From positions 1 through 7,810 of the forward strand of contig DAOUWQ010000050.1 in the NCBI GenBank assembly GCA_030667035.1: a DNA stretch of 7,810 nucleotides, written 5' to 3'. Source of the stretch: Candidatus Heimdallarchaeota archaeon. GTDB taxonomy: Archaea; Asgardarchaeota; Heimdallarchaeia; JABLTI01. Position 1 is the first letter of the stretch. Each line of letters begins with the position of its first letter. Below are positions 1 through 5,763 of this stretch, piece after piece. A program made the translations under genes and the position numbers. The notes beneath the pieces are model-generated. The model did no database searches. It was not told the origin of the DNA and saw nothing but the letters and a program-made list of their open reading frames with translations.

Positions 1-95
1 TCTTCAATAATTAAATCATCTCTAATCAAATGGTATAACCTTCGAATAAATCTAATGTTGATAACAGAATTTATCTCGATTTTTAAACACTTCAA
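1..95 (-). CDS. possible 5' end of an unknown leftward gene (runs off the window)
   Basis: Seen: an open minus-strand frame runs from a TTG at 95-93 to the window edge, about 31 codons, and is preceded in frame by a TAA. It reads roughly MKCLKIEINS, then VINIRFIRRL, then YHLIRDDLII. The peptide is charged and amphipathic, and its codons start with purines more often than those of the competing plus-strand frame. No ATG or Shine-Dalgarno site supports the start. Part of the plus strand (frame 1, ending in TAA at 109-111) is also open, as is common in AT-rich DNA. If real, the gene is divergent from the HAD gene. The fragment is too short to assign a family. Confidence is low. Confidence 0.25.
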   Translation of the reverse strand, partial: MKCLKIEINSVINIRFIRRLYHLIRDDLIIE

Positions 96-121
96 TAGAC
101 TAGTTAATTAAAAAAAAGCGC

Positions 122-148
122 GTTTATTGTTATTTCTTCGAAATAAAC
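122..148. promoter_or_regulatory. nested inverted repeats upstream of the HAD gene
   Basis: Seen: TTATTTC (130-136) and GAAATAA (140-146) form a perfect 7-bp dyad with a 3-nt spacer. A second pair, GTTTATT (122-128) and AATAAAC (142-148), surrounds and partly overlaps it. The dyads lie just upstream of an AT-rich stretch (about 146-155) that could serve as the TATA region for the HAD gene. They could be a regulator site or simply AT-rich chance symmetry; nothing else distinguishes these. Confidence 0.25.
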
Positions 149-175
149 TTTAATAATCAGTGGTAATTATAATTT

Positions 176-180
176 GAGGT
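176..180 (+). promoter_or_regulatory. Shine-Dalgarno site GAGGT deciding the HAD start
   Basis: GAGGT lies 11 nt before ATG 192 and 8 nt before an in-frame TTG at 189. It overlaps the more upstream in-frame TTG at 174, so it cannot serve that codon. This is why the start is placed at 192 and the gene is not extended to 174. Confidence 0.55.
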
Positions 181-191
181 TCATTCTCTTG

Positions 192-953
192 ATGACGAAA
201 CCTAAAATTGGATTTCTCTTCGATGTCGATGGTACATTGACCTATTATCGAGGAAACGATTCAATCGTGGATCTTCTTATCATTAATGATCTTGAAGCGA
301 TTAGAAAGAGAAAACATCCGCTAGGACTTGTTACGGGGAGAAGTGTCAATTGGGTGAGACAAATATTCTTTGAACATATTAATGAATCTTTGAAAGAATA
401 CATTCAAATTTTCGGTGAATTTGGTCTTGTTGTTTGGCATAATGGTAAAAAGAGGAAGGGAAGAATAAATTCTGACACTAAGAATGCTCTTGCCGAAATT
501 AAAAAGAAAATAATTGATGAGATTTGTTTTGACAGAGATTTAGAAACGGTTGTTAGTTATCAAGCCCCACAAAAGAGGGCTCTTTGGATTGAACCAAAAG
601 AAATAATGTTAACATTTAGAACAATGCCAACATTCGGTTTGACTATTGAAGTCTATCAAAACTTAATTGAACCAATTATTGCAGATTATAGTGATTTATT
701 GAGATTAGAAGCAAACCCTTACTCTGCAGATATTTTACCCATTTCAGCAAGCAAGAAAAAGGGAGCAGAAACAGCAATTAAAAAATTAGATCCTGACAAG
801 ATTGTCAAGAAATGGTATGCTTTTGGAGATTCTAAATCCGATAAAAAAATGGAAGAGGCAAAGGGTAGCACAATTGACTTCTATCTCATTCCTAGAGGAG
901 ATACAAGTAAAGCTCATTATATAATACAAAATTTACTGATAGGAAAAGAATAA
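192..953 (+). CDS. HAD superfamily hydrolase, subclass IIB (sugar or small-metabolite phosphatase)
   Basis: A soluble Mg2+-dependent phosphatase or phosphotransferase of about 253 residues, acting through an aspartyl-phosphate intermediate. All four HAD motifs are visible, numbered from ATG 192. Motif I is DVDGTL with nucleophile D11 and acid D13. Motif II is the Thr of VTGRS near 48. Motif III is SKKKG with Lys near 188. Motif IV is GDSKSD at 212-217. The large insert between motifs II and III fits a C2 cap, the arrangement of Cof-type phosphatases, trehalose-6-phosphate and mannosyl-3-phosphoglycerate phosphatases, and phosphomannomutase-like enzymes. The substrate cannot be read from the sequence. 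A TTG at 174 would add six residues but overlaps the ribosome site. The gene stands alone, converging on the tail-anchored protein gene. Family call firm, specific activity unknown. Confidence 0.88.
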   Translation: MTKPKIGFLFDVDGTLTYYRGNDSIVDLLIINDLEAIRKRKHPLGLVTGRSVNWVRQIFFEHINESLKEYIQIFGEFGLVVWHNGKKRKGRINSDTKNALAEIKKKIIDEICFDRDLETVVSYQAPQKRALWIEPKEIMLTFRTMPTFGLTIEVYQNLIEPIIADYSDLLRLEANPYSADILPISASKKKGAETAIKKLDPDKIVKKWYAFGDSKSDKKMEEAKGSTIDFYLIPRGDTSKAHYIIQNLLIGKE

Positions 954-972
954 GCACAATTTCCATTGTGCT
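953..972. terminator. hairpin between convergent genes, possible bidirectional terminator
   Basis: AGCACAAT (953-960) and ATTGTGCT (965-972) form a perfect 8-bp stem around a TTCC loop, starting at the last base of the HAD stop codon. Read leftward, the stem is followed by a T-rich run (TTATTCTTTT), which suits termination of the minus-strand gene ending at 979. On the plus strand the following sequence is only moderately T-rich. The site fills the 25-bp gap between two converging genes, the classic place for a shared terminator. Confidence 0.55.
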
Positions 973-978
973 AAATTC

Positions 979-1950
979 TTAGGTCAAGAAGATTGTTAGA
1001 ATACTTATTACAAATGCAATTACTGAAATTAAGAATGATAATGAAGCAATGAAGAAACCGATGAACCTTTGTTTTTCAGCTATCCTTGCAGAATCAATGT
1101 TTGTTTTCACCATATCTTTGATTACATCAGCTAGTTTCATGAGAATATCGTCATCGATTGCACGCATTCGTTGTCTTGTTACGGGTTTCGAAGCAATACG
1201 CAAACGACGCATTTGCTCATAAATTCCACCTTGATATATTGCATTAATTAGTGTTTGTTTAAACTCGTGAGGAATCCAACCGTCACAGAAAACCATAACA
1301 CTTCTAACACTAACTCGAATGAAATGTTCTTTAAAACTGAATAAACTAAACCATTTACCTCTTTCGGGCAAGGTATAAGTTAAAGCTGTACTAGGAATTG
1401 AAAAGATGGGGTCAACATTGTTCAACCTAGCAGATGCATATTCTTCTTTAATTATATCTGCACCATTTTTTACAATAATCAAAGGATAGTAAAAGATATC
1501 TTTTATTTCCCAGGCTTTTTCTCCGACACCACCCGGATCTTCGGCAGTAACTTTGACTCCCTTTAAATCTTCAAAGACAAATTTCAAATCACGCAGAATA
1601 TCATCTCTATGCTCTTTTATTTCAAAAAATTCTTCGAAACCCAATGTTAATCGAATTATTAGCCTTTGATTATAAAAACCGATAAGTGGTGATCTAATTA
1701 TATCAACATATGAAGTATAGGGATCTACTGTTGCAAGTTTAAATGAATCTTCAAAACTTGGTGTATCGATTTCCTTTATATCACCTTTGAGAAAGAAATC
1801 AGGATGTGGTATCATCTTCTTGAATGATTCTAGAATTTTTACCCACAGTTCTTCTAGTTGTCTCGAAGAGAGATTAGAAATAGGCAACCCAAAATCAAAT
1901 AGCGCAAGAATATACCAAGCGACATAGTCTTTTTCTTTTTTACTTGTCAA
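979..1950 (-). CDS. hypothetical protein with a single C-terminal transmembrane anchor
   Basis: Family not recognised. The product is 323 residues. About 290 are soluble and mixed charged/hydrophobic. The last ~29 (295-323) are an uninterrupted hydrophobic stretch (FIGFFIASLSF onward) running to the C-terminus with no charged tail. No N-terminal signal peptide is visible. This is the layout of a tail-anchored membrane protein with a cytosolic body. Residues ~240-293 (QMRRLRIAS... then IDDDILMKLADVIKDMVKT) are charged and probably helical, perhaps a stalk or short coiled coil. The start is a TTG at 1950 chosen by an AAAGGAG site 9 nt upstream; the closer ATG at 1955 is in another frame and stops after two codons. 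It lies 106 bp after the mtq2-like gene with a possible promoter between, so co-transcription is uncertain. Confidence 0.8.
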   Translation of the reverse strand: MTSKKEKDYVAWYILALFDFGLPISNLSSRQLEELWVKILESFKKMIPHPDFFLKGDIKEIDTPSFEDSFKLATVDPYTSYVDIIRSPLIGFYNQRLIIRLTLGFEEFFEIKEHRDDILRDLKFVFEDLKGVKVTAEDPGGVGEKAWEIKDIFYYPLIIVKNGADIIKEEYASARLNNVDPIFSIPSTALTYTLPERGKWFSLFSFKEHFIRVSVRSVMVFCDGWIPHEFKQTLINAIYQGGIYEQMRRLRIASKPVTRQRMRAIDDDILMKLADVIKDMVKTNIDSARIAEKQRFIGFFIASLSFLISVIAFVISILTIFLT

Positions 1951-1959
1951 TTCATTATA

Positions 1960-1966
1960 CTCCTTT
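1960..1966 (-). promoter_or_regulatory. Shine-Dalgarno AAAGGAG selecting a TTG start
   Basis: On the minus strand AAAGGAG sits 9 nt before the TTG at 1950. An ATG at 1955-1953 lies only 4 nt away and reads ATG-AAT-TGA, so it cannot start a gene. The site therefore supports TTG as the initiation codon of the tail-anchored protein. Confidence 0.6.
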
Positions 1967-1992
1967 ACACAGTAACGATAGTAATTATTCCC

Positions 1993-2015
1993 AACCTTAT
2001 TATTTAATTAATTGG
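1993..2015 (-). promoter_or_regulatory. possible TATA-like promoter element for the tail-anchored protein gene
   Basis: The minus strand carries an AT-only run (AATTAATTAAATAATAAGG) about 30-45 nt upstream of the Shine-Dalgarno site. This matches the spacing of an archaeal TATA box to a start site near 1975. No clear purine-rich BRE is present. The sequence is so AT-rich that this is only suggestive. Confidence 0.25.
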
Positions 2016-2025
2016 ATTATAAGCG

Positions 2026-2043
2026 AAAAATCAGATTCTTCTG
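2026..2043 (-). terminator. weak hairpin plus T5 after the mtq2-like gene
   Basis: On the minus strand CAGA-AGAA-TCTG (2043-2032) is followed by ATTTTT. The stem is only 4 bp, so this may be chance. It lies 14 bp past the mtq2-like stop codon, a sensible place for a T-tract archaeal terminator. Confidence 0.25.
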
Positions 2044-2056
2044 TATAGAATTAACA

Positions 2057-2659
2057 TTATTGCATCGTTAATTGATAGAGAATAATTTCTTCTTTTCCTT
2101 CTGAAACTTTATCGAGCAATTTGTAGAGATAGTTGTTTGAATTGAAAAGTTCAATTAATTTAGAGAGATTTGTTTTTGTAGAGACAACTAAATAAACTAC
2201 TCCTGTTGATTTCAAAACCTTTGAAAGATTCTCCATAAAAGGGATAATTACTTCTAACCCGTCTCTCCCTCCGGACCAAGCTTTTTCTAGCATCCCTTCA
2301 TCTGCGTACGGAAGGTAGGGTGAGTTGAAAATTACAATATCAAAAAATTGTTTGAAATTGTCTCGAGAAAGCATTGCAGTAAATATGTTTGAAGAATAGA
2401 CATGCAAGTTCATTTTATTCCTTAAAGCATTCTGATGAGTAGTTATTGCGGCGGAAAAATTTACGTCTAAACAGAAATATTCAGCTAATGGGAATTTCTG
2501 GGCTAAATACAGAGAGACATAACCAGAACCTGACCCGACTTCCAAGACTTTATGATTTGGCTGAACAGTAACATTTTCAGCTAGTAGAAATGAATCTTCA
2601 GCAGGATCATATACATTATCTGGTATGACTAGATTCAACCCATCTACTGATTTCTTCAT
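2057..2659 (-). CDS. HemK-related / Mtq2-type class I methyltransferase (release-factor glutamine methyltransferase)
   Basis: A 200-residue SAM-dependent methyltransferase of the archaeal/eukaryotic HemK2 (Mtq2, N6AMT1) group. In eukaryotes and archaea this family methylates the Gln of the GGQ motif in the translation release factor aRF1/eRF1, usually as a heterodimer with Trm112. Visible: the N-terminal signature VYDPAEDSFLL (16-26), SAM-binding motif I VLEVGSGSG (38-46), acidic D65 ending strand 2, and motif IV FNSPYLP (111-117). Motif IV normally reads NPPY; here the second residue is Ser113. The short length without the bacterial PrmC N-terminal domain fits the archaeal type. The ATG start lies 24 bp after the ksgA stop with a GGTG site 10 nt before it, so the two are very likely one operon. 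DNA or other protein substrates cannot be excluded. Confidence 0.88.
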   Translation of the reverse strand: MKKSVDGLNLVIPDNVYDPAEDSFLLAENVTVQPNHKVLEVGSGSGYVSLYLAQKFPLAEYFCLDVNFSAAITTHQNALRNKMNLHVYSSNIFTAMLSRDNFKQFFDIVIFNSPYLPYADEGMLEKAWSGGRDGLEVIIPFMENLSKVLKSTGVVYLVVSTKTNLSKLIELFNSNNYLYKLLDKVSEGKEEIILYQLTMQ

Positions 2660-2683
2660 AGATTTACAGCACCATTTAATTGA

Positions 2684-3550
2684 TTATTTTTCAGGTAAGA
2701 GGTGTTGATTATTGGTCTCTTTTAAGAAATTTCTTAATTCATTTGTAATTACTACTAAATCTTCAATACTTAGCTCTCGTACCCGTGTTTTTGCTAAGGA
2801 TAAAGCACCATCCATTTTCTTCTTGAAATCAATTCGCTGATCCTTCTCGAGAGATTTCTTGAAAAATGAGTAAAAAACTGTGGAAACTAGTTTGTTCTTT
2901 GTATTAAACAGTATTCTTGTGATAATTCCATAAGATTTTGGATCAACAGGAAGCTCCTCAATTCTAAGTTTAATTTCTACAATAGCACTATCAACTTTTG
3001 GAGGAGGATAAAAATTCCCTTTGGATATTTTTTCTACAATTTTAACTTCGGCTTGATATTGCAAATTTGCTGAAAGACGAGAATAATCTTCGGTTTTAGG
3101 TAGAGCAATCATTCTTTTTGCAAATTCTAGCTGATACATTAAAATGGCAATTTCGAATTTTGTCTTGAGTAGTTTGAATGTTATCGGAGAAGAGATGTGG
3201 TAGGGAAGATTTGCTACAATTTTATTTACTTCAGGCAAATCTAATTTCAGTACATCTCCTTCAATGATTGTTACATTTTCATTAGATTTAAACTTCTTAC
3301 GAAGATAACTTGCAAGCATTTTATCAAATTCAATGCAAAATACATGACCCGCTTTTCTTGCTAATCTTTCGGTAAGGACGCCCGTTCCCCCTCCGATTTC
3401 AAGCACCTTATCGTCTTTAGAAACTACGGCATAATCTATCTGTCTTTCAAGGATATGACTATTTACCAAAAAATTTTGACTCATGATTTTTCTAGGGTTA
3501 ATTCCAGCTTCTCTTAGTGAGTCTCTAATTTCAGCGATTAGATCAGACAT
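2684..3550 (-). CDS. ksgA: 16S rRNA dimethyladenosine transferase KsgA/Dim1
   Basis: Dimethylates the two adjacent adenosines in the loop of the 3'-terminal helix of small-subunit rRNA, late in 30S maturation. The 288-residue length is normal. Seen: the N-terminal SQNFLV motif (24-29), SAM-binding motif I VLEIGGGTGVLT (49-60), the acidic strand-2 end CIEFD (72-76), GDVLKLDLP (98-106) and the catalytic motif IV NLPY (114-117) followed by HISSP. A C-terminal helical domain (about 195-280, with PPPKVDSAIVEI before it) completes the family fold. Motif I reads GGGTG, whereas many relatives have GPGxG; this is conservative. The ATG start has AAGGA 9 nt upstream and a TATA-like box beyond. It leads a two-gene unit with the mtq2-like methyltransferase, a pairing common in archaea, although the rpl21e, rpoF and DUF655 genes often found upstream are absent here. 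Confidence 0.96.
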   Translation of the reverse strand: MSDLIAEIRDSLREAGINPRKIMSQNFLVNSHILERQIDYAVVSKDDKVLEIGGGTGVLTERLARKAGHVFCIEFDKMLASYLRKKFKSNENVTIIEGDVLKLDLPEVNKIVANLPYHISSPITFKLLKTKFEIAILMYQLEFAKRMIALPKTEDYSRLSANLQYQAEVKIVEKISKGNFYPPPKVDSAIVEIKLRIEELPVDPKSYGIITRILFNTKNKLVSTVFYSFFKKSLEKDQRIDFKKKMDGALSLAKTRVRELSIEDLVVITNELRNFLKETNNQHLLPEK

Positions 3551-3585
3551 TGCTTTACATCCTTAACTACTAATTTCTGTCAGTC

Positions 3586-3602
3586 TTTATAAAATAAAAA
3601 GG
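3586..3602 (-). promoter_or_regulatory. TATA-like promoter upstream of ksgA
   Basis: The minus strand reads CCTTTTTATTTTATAAA, with TTTTATAAA at 3594-3586, about 36-44 nt before the ATG at 3550. A start site ~25 nt downstream would give a leader of about 10-15 nt containing the AAGGA ribosome site (3560-3564). Together with the terminator-like hairpin just upstream, this suggests ksgA has its own promoter. Confidence 0.45.
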
Positions 3603-3639
3603 TAAAGTTCAATTTAGTCTTAAAAATGTGAGACAGTTA

Positions 3640-3675
3640 ATTTTTACAAAAGAAAAGAAAGGGAAAAATCCCTTT
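3640..3675 (-). terminator. hairpin plus T-rich tract after the KaiC-like gene
   Basis: On the minus strand AAAGGGA (3675-3669) and TCCCTTT (3664-3658) form a 7-bp stem with a TTTT loop, followed by CTTTTCTTTTG. It begins 4 nt past the KaiC-like stop codon. Hairpin plus pyrimidine/T tract is terminator-like, and T tracts alone can terminate archaeal transcription. It separates the KaiC-like gene from ksgA. Confidence 0.55.
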
Positions 3676-3679
3676 TAAT

Positions 3680-4420
3680 TTATTGATATTCCATAATGGA
3701 TAATTGTCCAGCTGAAACTGTCATTGCCATTGGTTTTCTACTGAATGTATATGAACCACGCATTTTAATGATTTTAACAGTACTAAATGCATCATCACCT
3801 GTTGATACTCTGAGTACACCATCTACTAGATGTTCAAGTGCTATAACATCATGCTCTTCATGAATATCTCTATGTAAAGACATCAGAGTAACAGTTCCAT
3901 CTTCTTTGTTACTTGCAATTCGATTTTGAACAAATGATAGAGCTGGCCGCAATGTTTCACTTGCGAGTAAAACTGCAGATAAGCTATCAACAACACCTCT
4001 GCATTGTATTTTTTGAGTTTGAGTGTGTAGCATTGCTCGACGAATTGCTTCACTAATGGCTCGAGGTTGAATAATATTATTAACGACATTCTCAAATTGA
4101 GAACGCATATCAGAATAACCATATGGATTTGAGAAGGCGTCAATATACACCATTCTTTCAGTTTCAAGAAGAATGTCAGCATTTACACCCAATGAACGCA
4201 AATTATCGGCATAATATTTGAATGGATGTTCAGTGCTCATTACCCAACCAGTTTCTCCTCCTCGCAGACCTTCAGTGAGAAAATTGAGTGTAATTAAATC
4301 TGACTCAACACCAATTTCGTCTTCAACTAAAATAACTGATCCTCGAGGAATTCCGCCACCGAATGCTGCATCTAAAATGGGTAAACCAAATCTTGCGGGT
4401 GCTTTATCATTTTGTGCCAA
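3680..4420 (-). CDS. single-domain KaiC/RAD55-family protein with a degenerate Walker A (probable pseudo-ATPase)
   Basis: A RecA-fold protein of 246 residues, the size of one KaiC domain. Typical family landmarks are present in order: FGLPILDAAFGGGIPRGSVILV (11-32), WVMSTEHPFKYYADNLRSLG (59-78), VYIDAFSNPYG (91-101), the Walker B-like strand RGVVDSLSAVL (141-151, D145) and the C-terminal KIIKMRGSYTFSR strand pair. The P-loop, normally GxxGxGK[T/S], reads EDEIGVESD (33-41): only one glycine remains, and the lysine and Thr/Ser positions are Ser40 and Asp41. ATP hydrolysis is therefore unlikely, and a structural, sensing or partner-binding role is inferred. Start: TTG at 4420, with GGAGG 10 nt upstream and no in-frame ATG nearby. 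It is followed by its own terminator-like hairpin and is divergent from the epimerase. Specific role unknown. Confidence 0.82.
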   Translation of the reverse strand: MAQNDKAPARFGLPILDAAFGGGIPRGSVILVEDEIGVESDLITLNFLTEGLRGGETGWVMSTEHPFKYYADNLRSLGVNADILLETERMVYIDAFSNPYGYSDMRSQFENVVNNIIQPRAISEAIRRAMLHTQTQKIQCRGVVDSLSAVLLASETLRPALSFVQNRIASNKEDGTVTLMSLHRDIHEEHDVIALEHLVDGVLRVSTGDDAFSTVKIIKMRGSYTFSRKPMAMTVSAGQLSIMEYQ

Positions 4421-4430
4421 TATTTTTTTG

Positions 4431-4435
4431 CCTCC
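4431..4435 (-). promoter_or_regulatory. Shine-Dalgarno GGAGG selecting a TTG start
   Basis: A perfect minus-strand GGAGG sits 10 nt before TTG 4420, separated by an A-rich spacer. No in-frame ATG or GTG lies between the site and the conserved FGLPILD segment, so TTG is the likely start of the KaiC-like gene. Confidence 0.65.
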
Positions 4436-4446
4436 GAATATAATAT

Positions 4447-4462
4447 ACTAATATCTATTAGT
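4447..4462. promoter_or_regulatory. 16-bp near-perfect palindrome in the KaiC-like promoter, candidate operator
   Basis: ACTAATA (4447-4453) and TATTAGT (4456-4462) are perfect inverted arms around a 2-bp centre. The palindrome lies 12 bp upstream of the GGAGG site of the KaiC-like gene, where a bound dimer would block initiation or lie in the 5' leader. The size and symmetry resemble archaeal regulator sites, but no regulator is known and AT-rich DNA produces such dyads by chance. Confidence 0.35.
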
Positions 4463-4479
4463 CCTATTTCAAGATTATC

Positions 4480-4531
4480 CTTTGACAAAGATACATCAAA
4501 TTTAATCTCTTAAACAATTTATTGATTGTTT
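4480..4531. promoter_or_regulatory. further dyads in the divergent intergenic region
   Basis: Two more inverted repeats lie in the same 218-bp spacer: CTTTG-A-CAAAG (4480-4490), and AAACAAT / ATTGTTT (4512-4518 and 4525-4531) around a 6-nt spacer. Apart from these, the palindrome at 4447-4462 and a possible TATA element near 4592, no other structure was seen between the divergent genes. Confidence 0.25.
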
Positions 4532-4586
4532 TATATCTTGTTTGCAGTACGTTTCCCTACTATTAACAGTTTTTGGTATGGAAGTA

Positions 4587-4599
4587 GAAAAGTTTACTA
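4587..4599 (+). promoter_or_regulatory. possible BRE/TATA element for the epimerase gene
   Basis: GAAAA followed by GTTTACTA lies about 40-50 nt before ATG 4639. A start site ~25 nt downstream would leave a short leader containing AAAAGGA (4627-4633), 5 nt before the ATG. The match to the TATA consensus is weak. Confidence 0.3.
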
Positions 4600-4638
4600 A
4601 AAAAGAGTCCATTTCTGGAAATTTTTAAAAGGAATGTA

Positions 4639-5763
4639 ATGAAGATAATCATGAAAAAATCAAAAACTGGAGATAATTCAAAAATGGCAATTTTAATCAC
4701 AGGTGGAACTGGATATGTCGGAGGAAATCTAGTAGAAGAATTAGTTCAAAACCAAAAAGAATGGGGTATTGATAAGAAAGATATTTTTGTTCTTGTACGA
4801 GAAGAAAGTAATATTGATCATTTGAAGAAATTAGGCGTTCAATTTATTATTGGAGATCTCAAAAAACCCGACACTCTAAGGGAAGCAGTAAAAAACAAAT
4901 CGATTGTTTTTCATTTAGGAGCTGTTGTTCTTGATCAATCTCCTCCTGAGTTATTACACCAAGTAAACGTTCTTGGTACAGAAGCACTTCTTGAAGCATT
5001 TTCTAAGGAAAAAGAAGCAAAGAAATTCGTTTTTGTAAGCACATGGGGTGTTTACGGATACAAAGTAAAAGCAAAACCAATGACTGAAGATCAACCATTT
5101 AATCCAACAACAGATTACCATAAATCAAAAGTTGATGCAGAAAATATCGTTTGGAAATATCATCACCAACAGAATGTTCCTGTTGCTATTGCAAGACTTC
5201 CAATGATTCTCGGACCTGGGGATACTTTAACTACTCCTAGAGTTGTTCAAGCATTTTTCGATGGAAAAGTCAAATACATTGGAAATGGCAAGAATCTTTT
5301 CTCAAGTGTTCAAGTGAGAGATGCAGCACGTGCAATTATTACAATGGGAATAAAGAAAGAAGGCAATGGTAGCGTATATAATGTGAAAAGCTTCGATGTC
5401 TCACAAAAGGACTACTGGGTTCTCCATATGAATGCAATTGGTTATTCTGATGTCAAAATTCCTACCTTCCCCAAATGGTTTGCAATGTTCTATGCATGGA
5501 CAAAGGAAGTGTCAGCTAAAATTAAAGGAATAGGAAAATCAACTTTGACTAGACATCGTGTTATGCGTTATGGAAATACTAGAGTAGTTGATATATCAAA
5601 ATTACAAAATGAATTGAATTGGAAACCAAAATTTACTGATAGTAAAGAGGTCATCAAAAATTCTGTTAAATGGCTCGAAGAAAATAATTTCATTGATTAT
5701 GAAAACAAGAAAGTGTTAATTCTGCGTCGGTGGGAAGACCATTTCATCAAAAATAAAGATTAA
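4639..5763 (+). CDS. NAD(P)-dependent epimerase/dehydratase, extended SDR (3-beta-HSD-like)
   Basis: A soluble Rossmann-fold oxidoreductase of the extended short-chain dehydrogenase/reductase family, acting on a nucleotide sugar, sterol/isoprenoid-like alcohol or similar substrate. Seen in the 374 residues: glycine motif TGGTGYVG (21-28), GDL with acidic D73, FHLGA (91-95), active-site strand FVFVSTWGVYG (130-140) with Ser134/Thr135, catalytic Tyr160 and Lys164 in YHKSK, RLPMILGPGD, and the C-terminal substrate half ending near DISKLQNELNWKPKF. The C-terminal half resembles 3-beta-hydroxysteroid dehydrogenase-like members more than UDP-glucose 4-epimerases, but the substrate cannot be read. 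AAAAGGA lies 5 nt before ATG 4639; a start at Met16 (4684), with GGAG 11 nt upstream, would remove a Lys-rich 15-residue extension and match the usual family N-terminus. It is a single gene, divergent from the KaiC-like gene. Confidence 0.9.
   Translation: MKIIMKKSKTGDNSKMAILITGGTGYVGGNLVEELVQNQKEWGIDKKDIFVLVREESNIDHLKKLGVQFIIGDLKKPDTLREAVKNKSIVFHLGAVVLDQSPPELLHQVNVLGTEALLEAFSKEKEAKKFVFVSTWGVYGYKVKAKPMTEDQPFNPTTDYHKSKVDAENIVWKYHHQQNVPVAIARLPMILGPGDTLTTPRVVQAFFDGKVKYIGNGKNLFSSVQVRDAARAIITMGIKKEGNGSVYNVKSFDVSQKDYWVLHMNAIGYSDVKIPTFPKWFAMFYAWTKEVSAKIKGIGKSTLTRHRVMRYGNTRVVDISKLQNELNWKPKFTDSKEVIKNSVKWLEENNFIDYENKKVLILRRWEDHFIKNKD

Noticed and set aside
1..111. Plus-strand open frame ending in TAA at 109-111, as the tail of an upstream gene
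   Set aside because: The peptide has weaker coding character (about half purine-first codons) than the opposite frame, no T-tract terminator follows, and neither can be proven from this edge.
103..118. Run of eight or more A's before GCGCG as an IS or repeat boundary
   Set aside because: No matching inverted end, target duplication or transposase remnant was found; more likely simple AT-rich spacer.
3883..4182. 99-codon minus-strand open frame inside the KaiC-like gene
   Set aside because: It lies wholly within a gene with clear family motifs, in another frame, and its peptide shows no domain; a shadow frame.
4218..4451. 77-codon plus-strand open frame opposite the start of the KaiC-like gene
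   Set aside because: It is antisense to the conserved N-terminal region and P-loop segment, with a Ser/Pro-rich peptide typical of reverse-complement translation.
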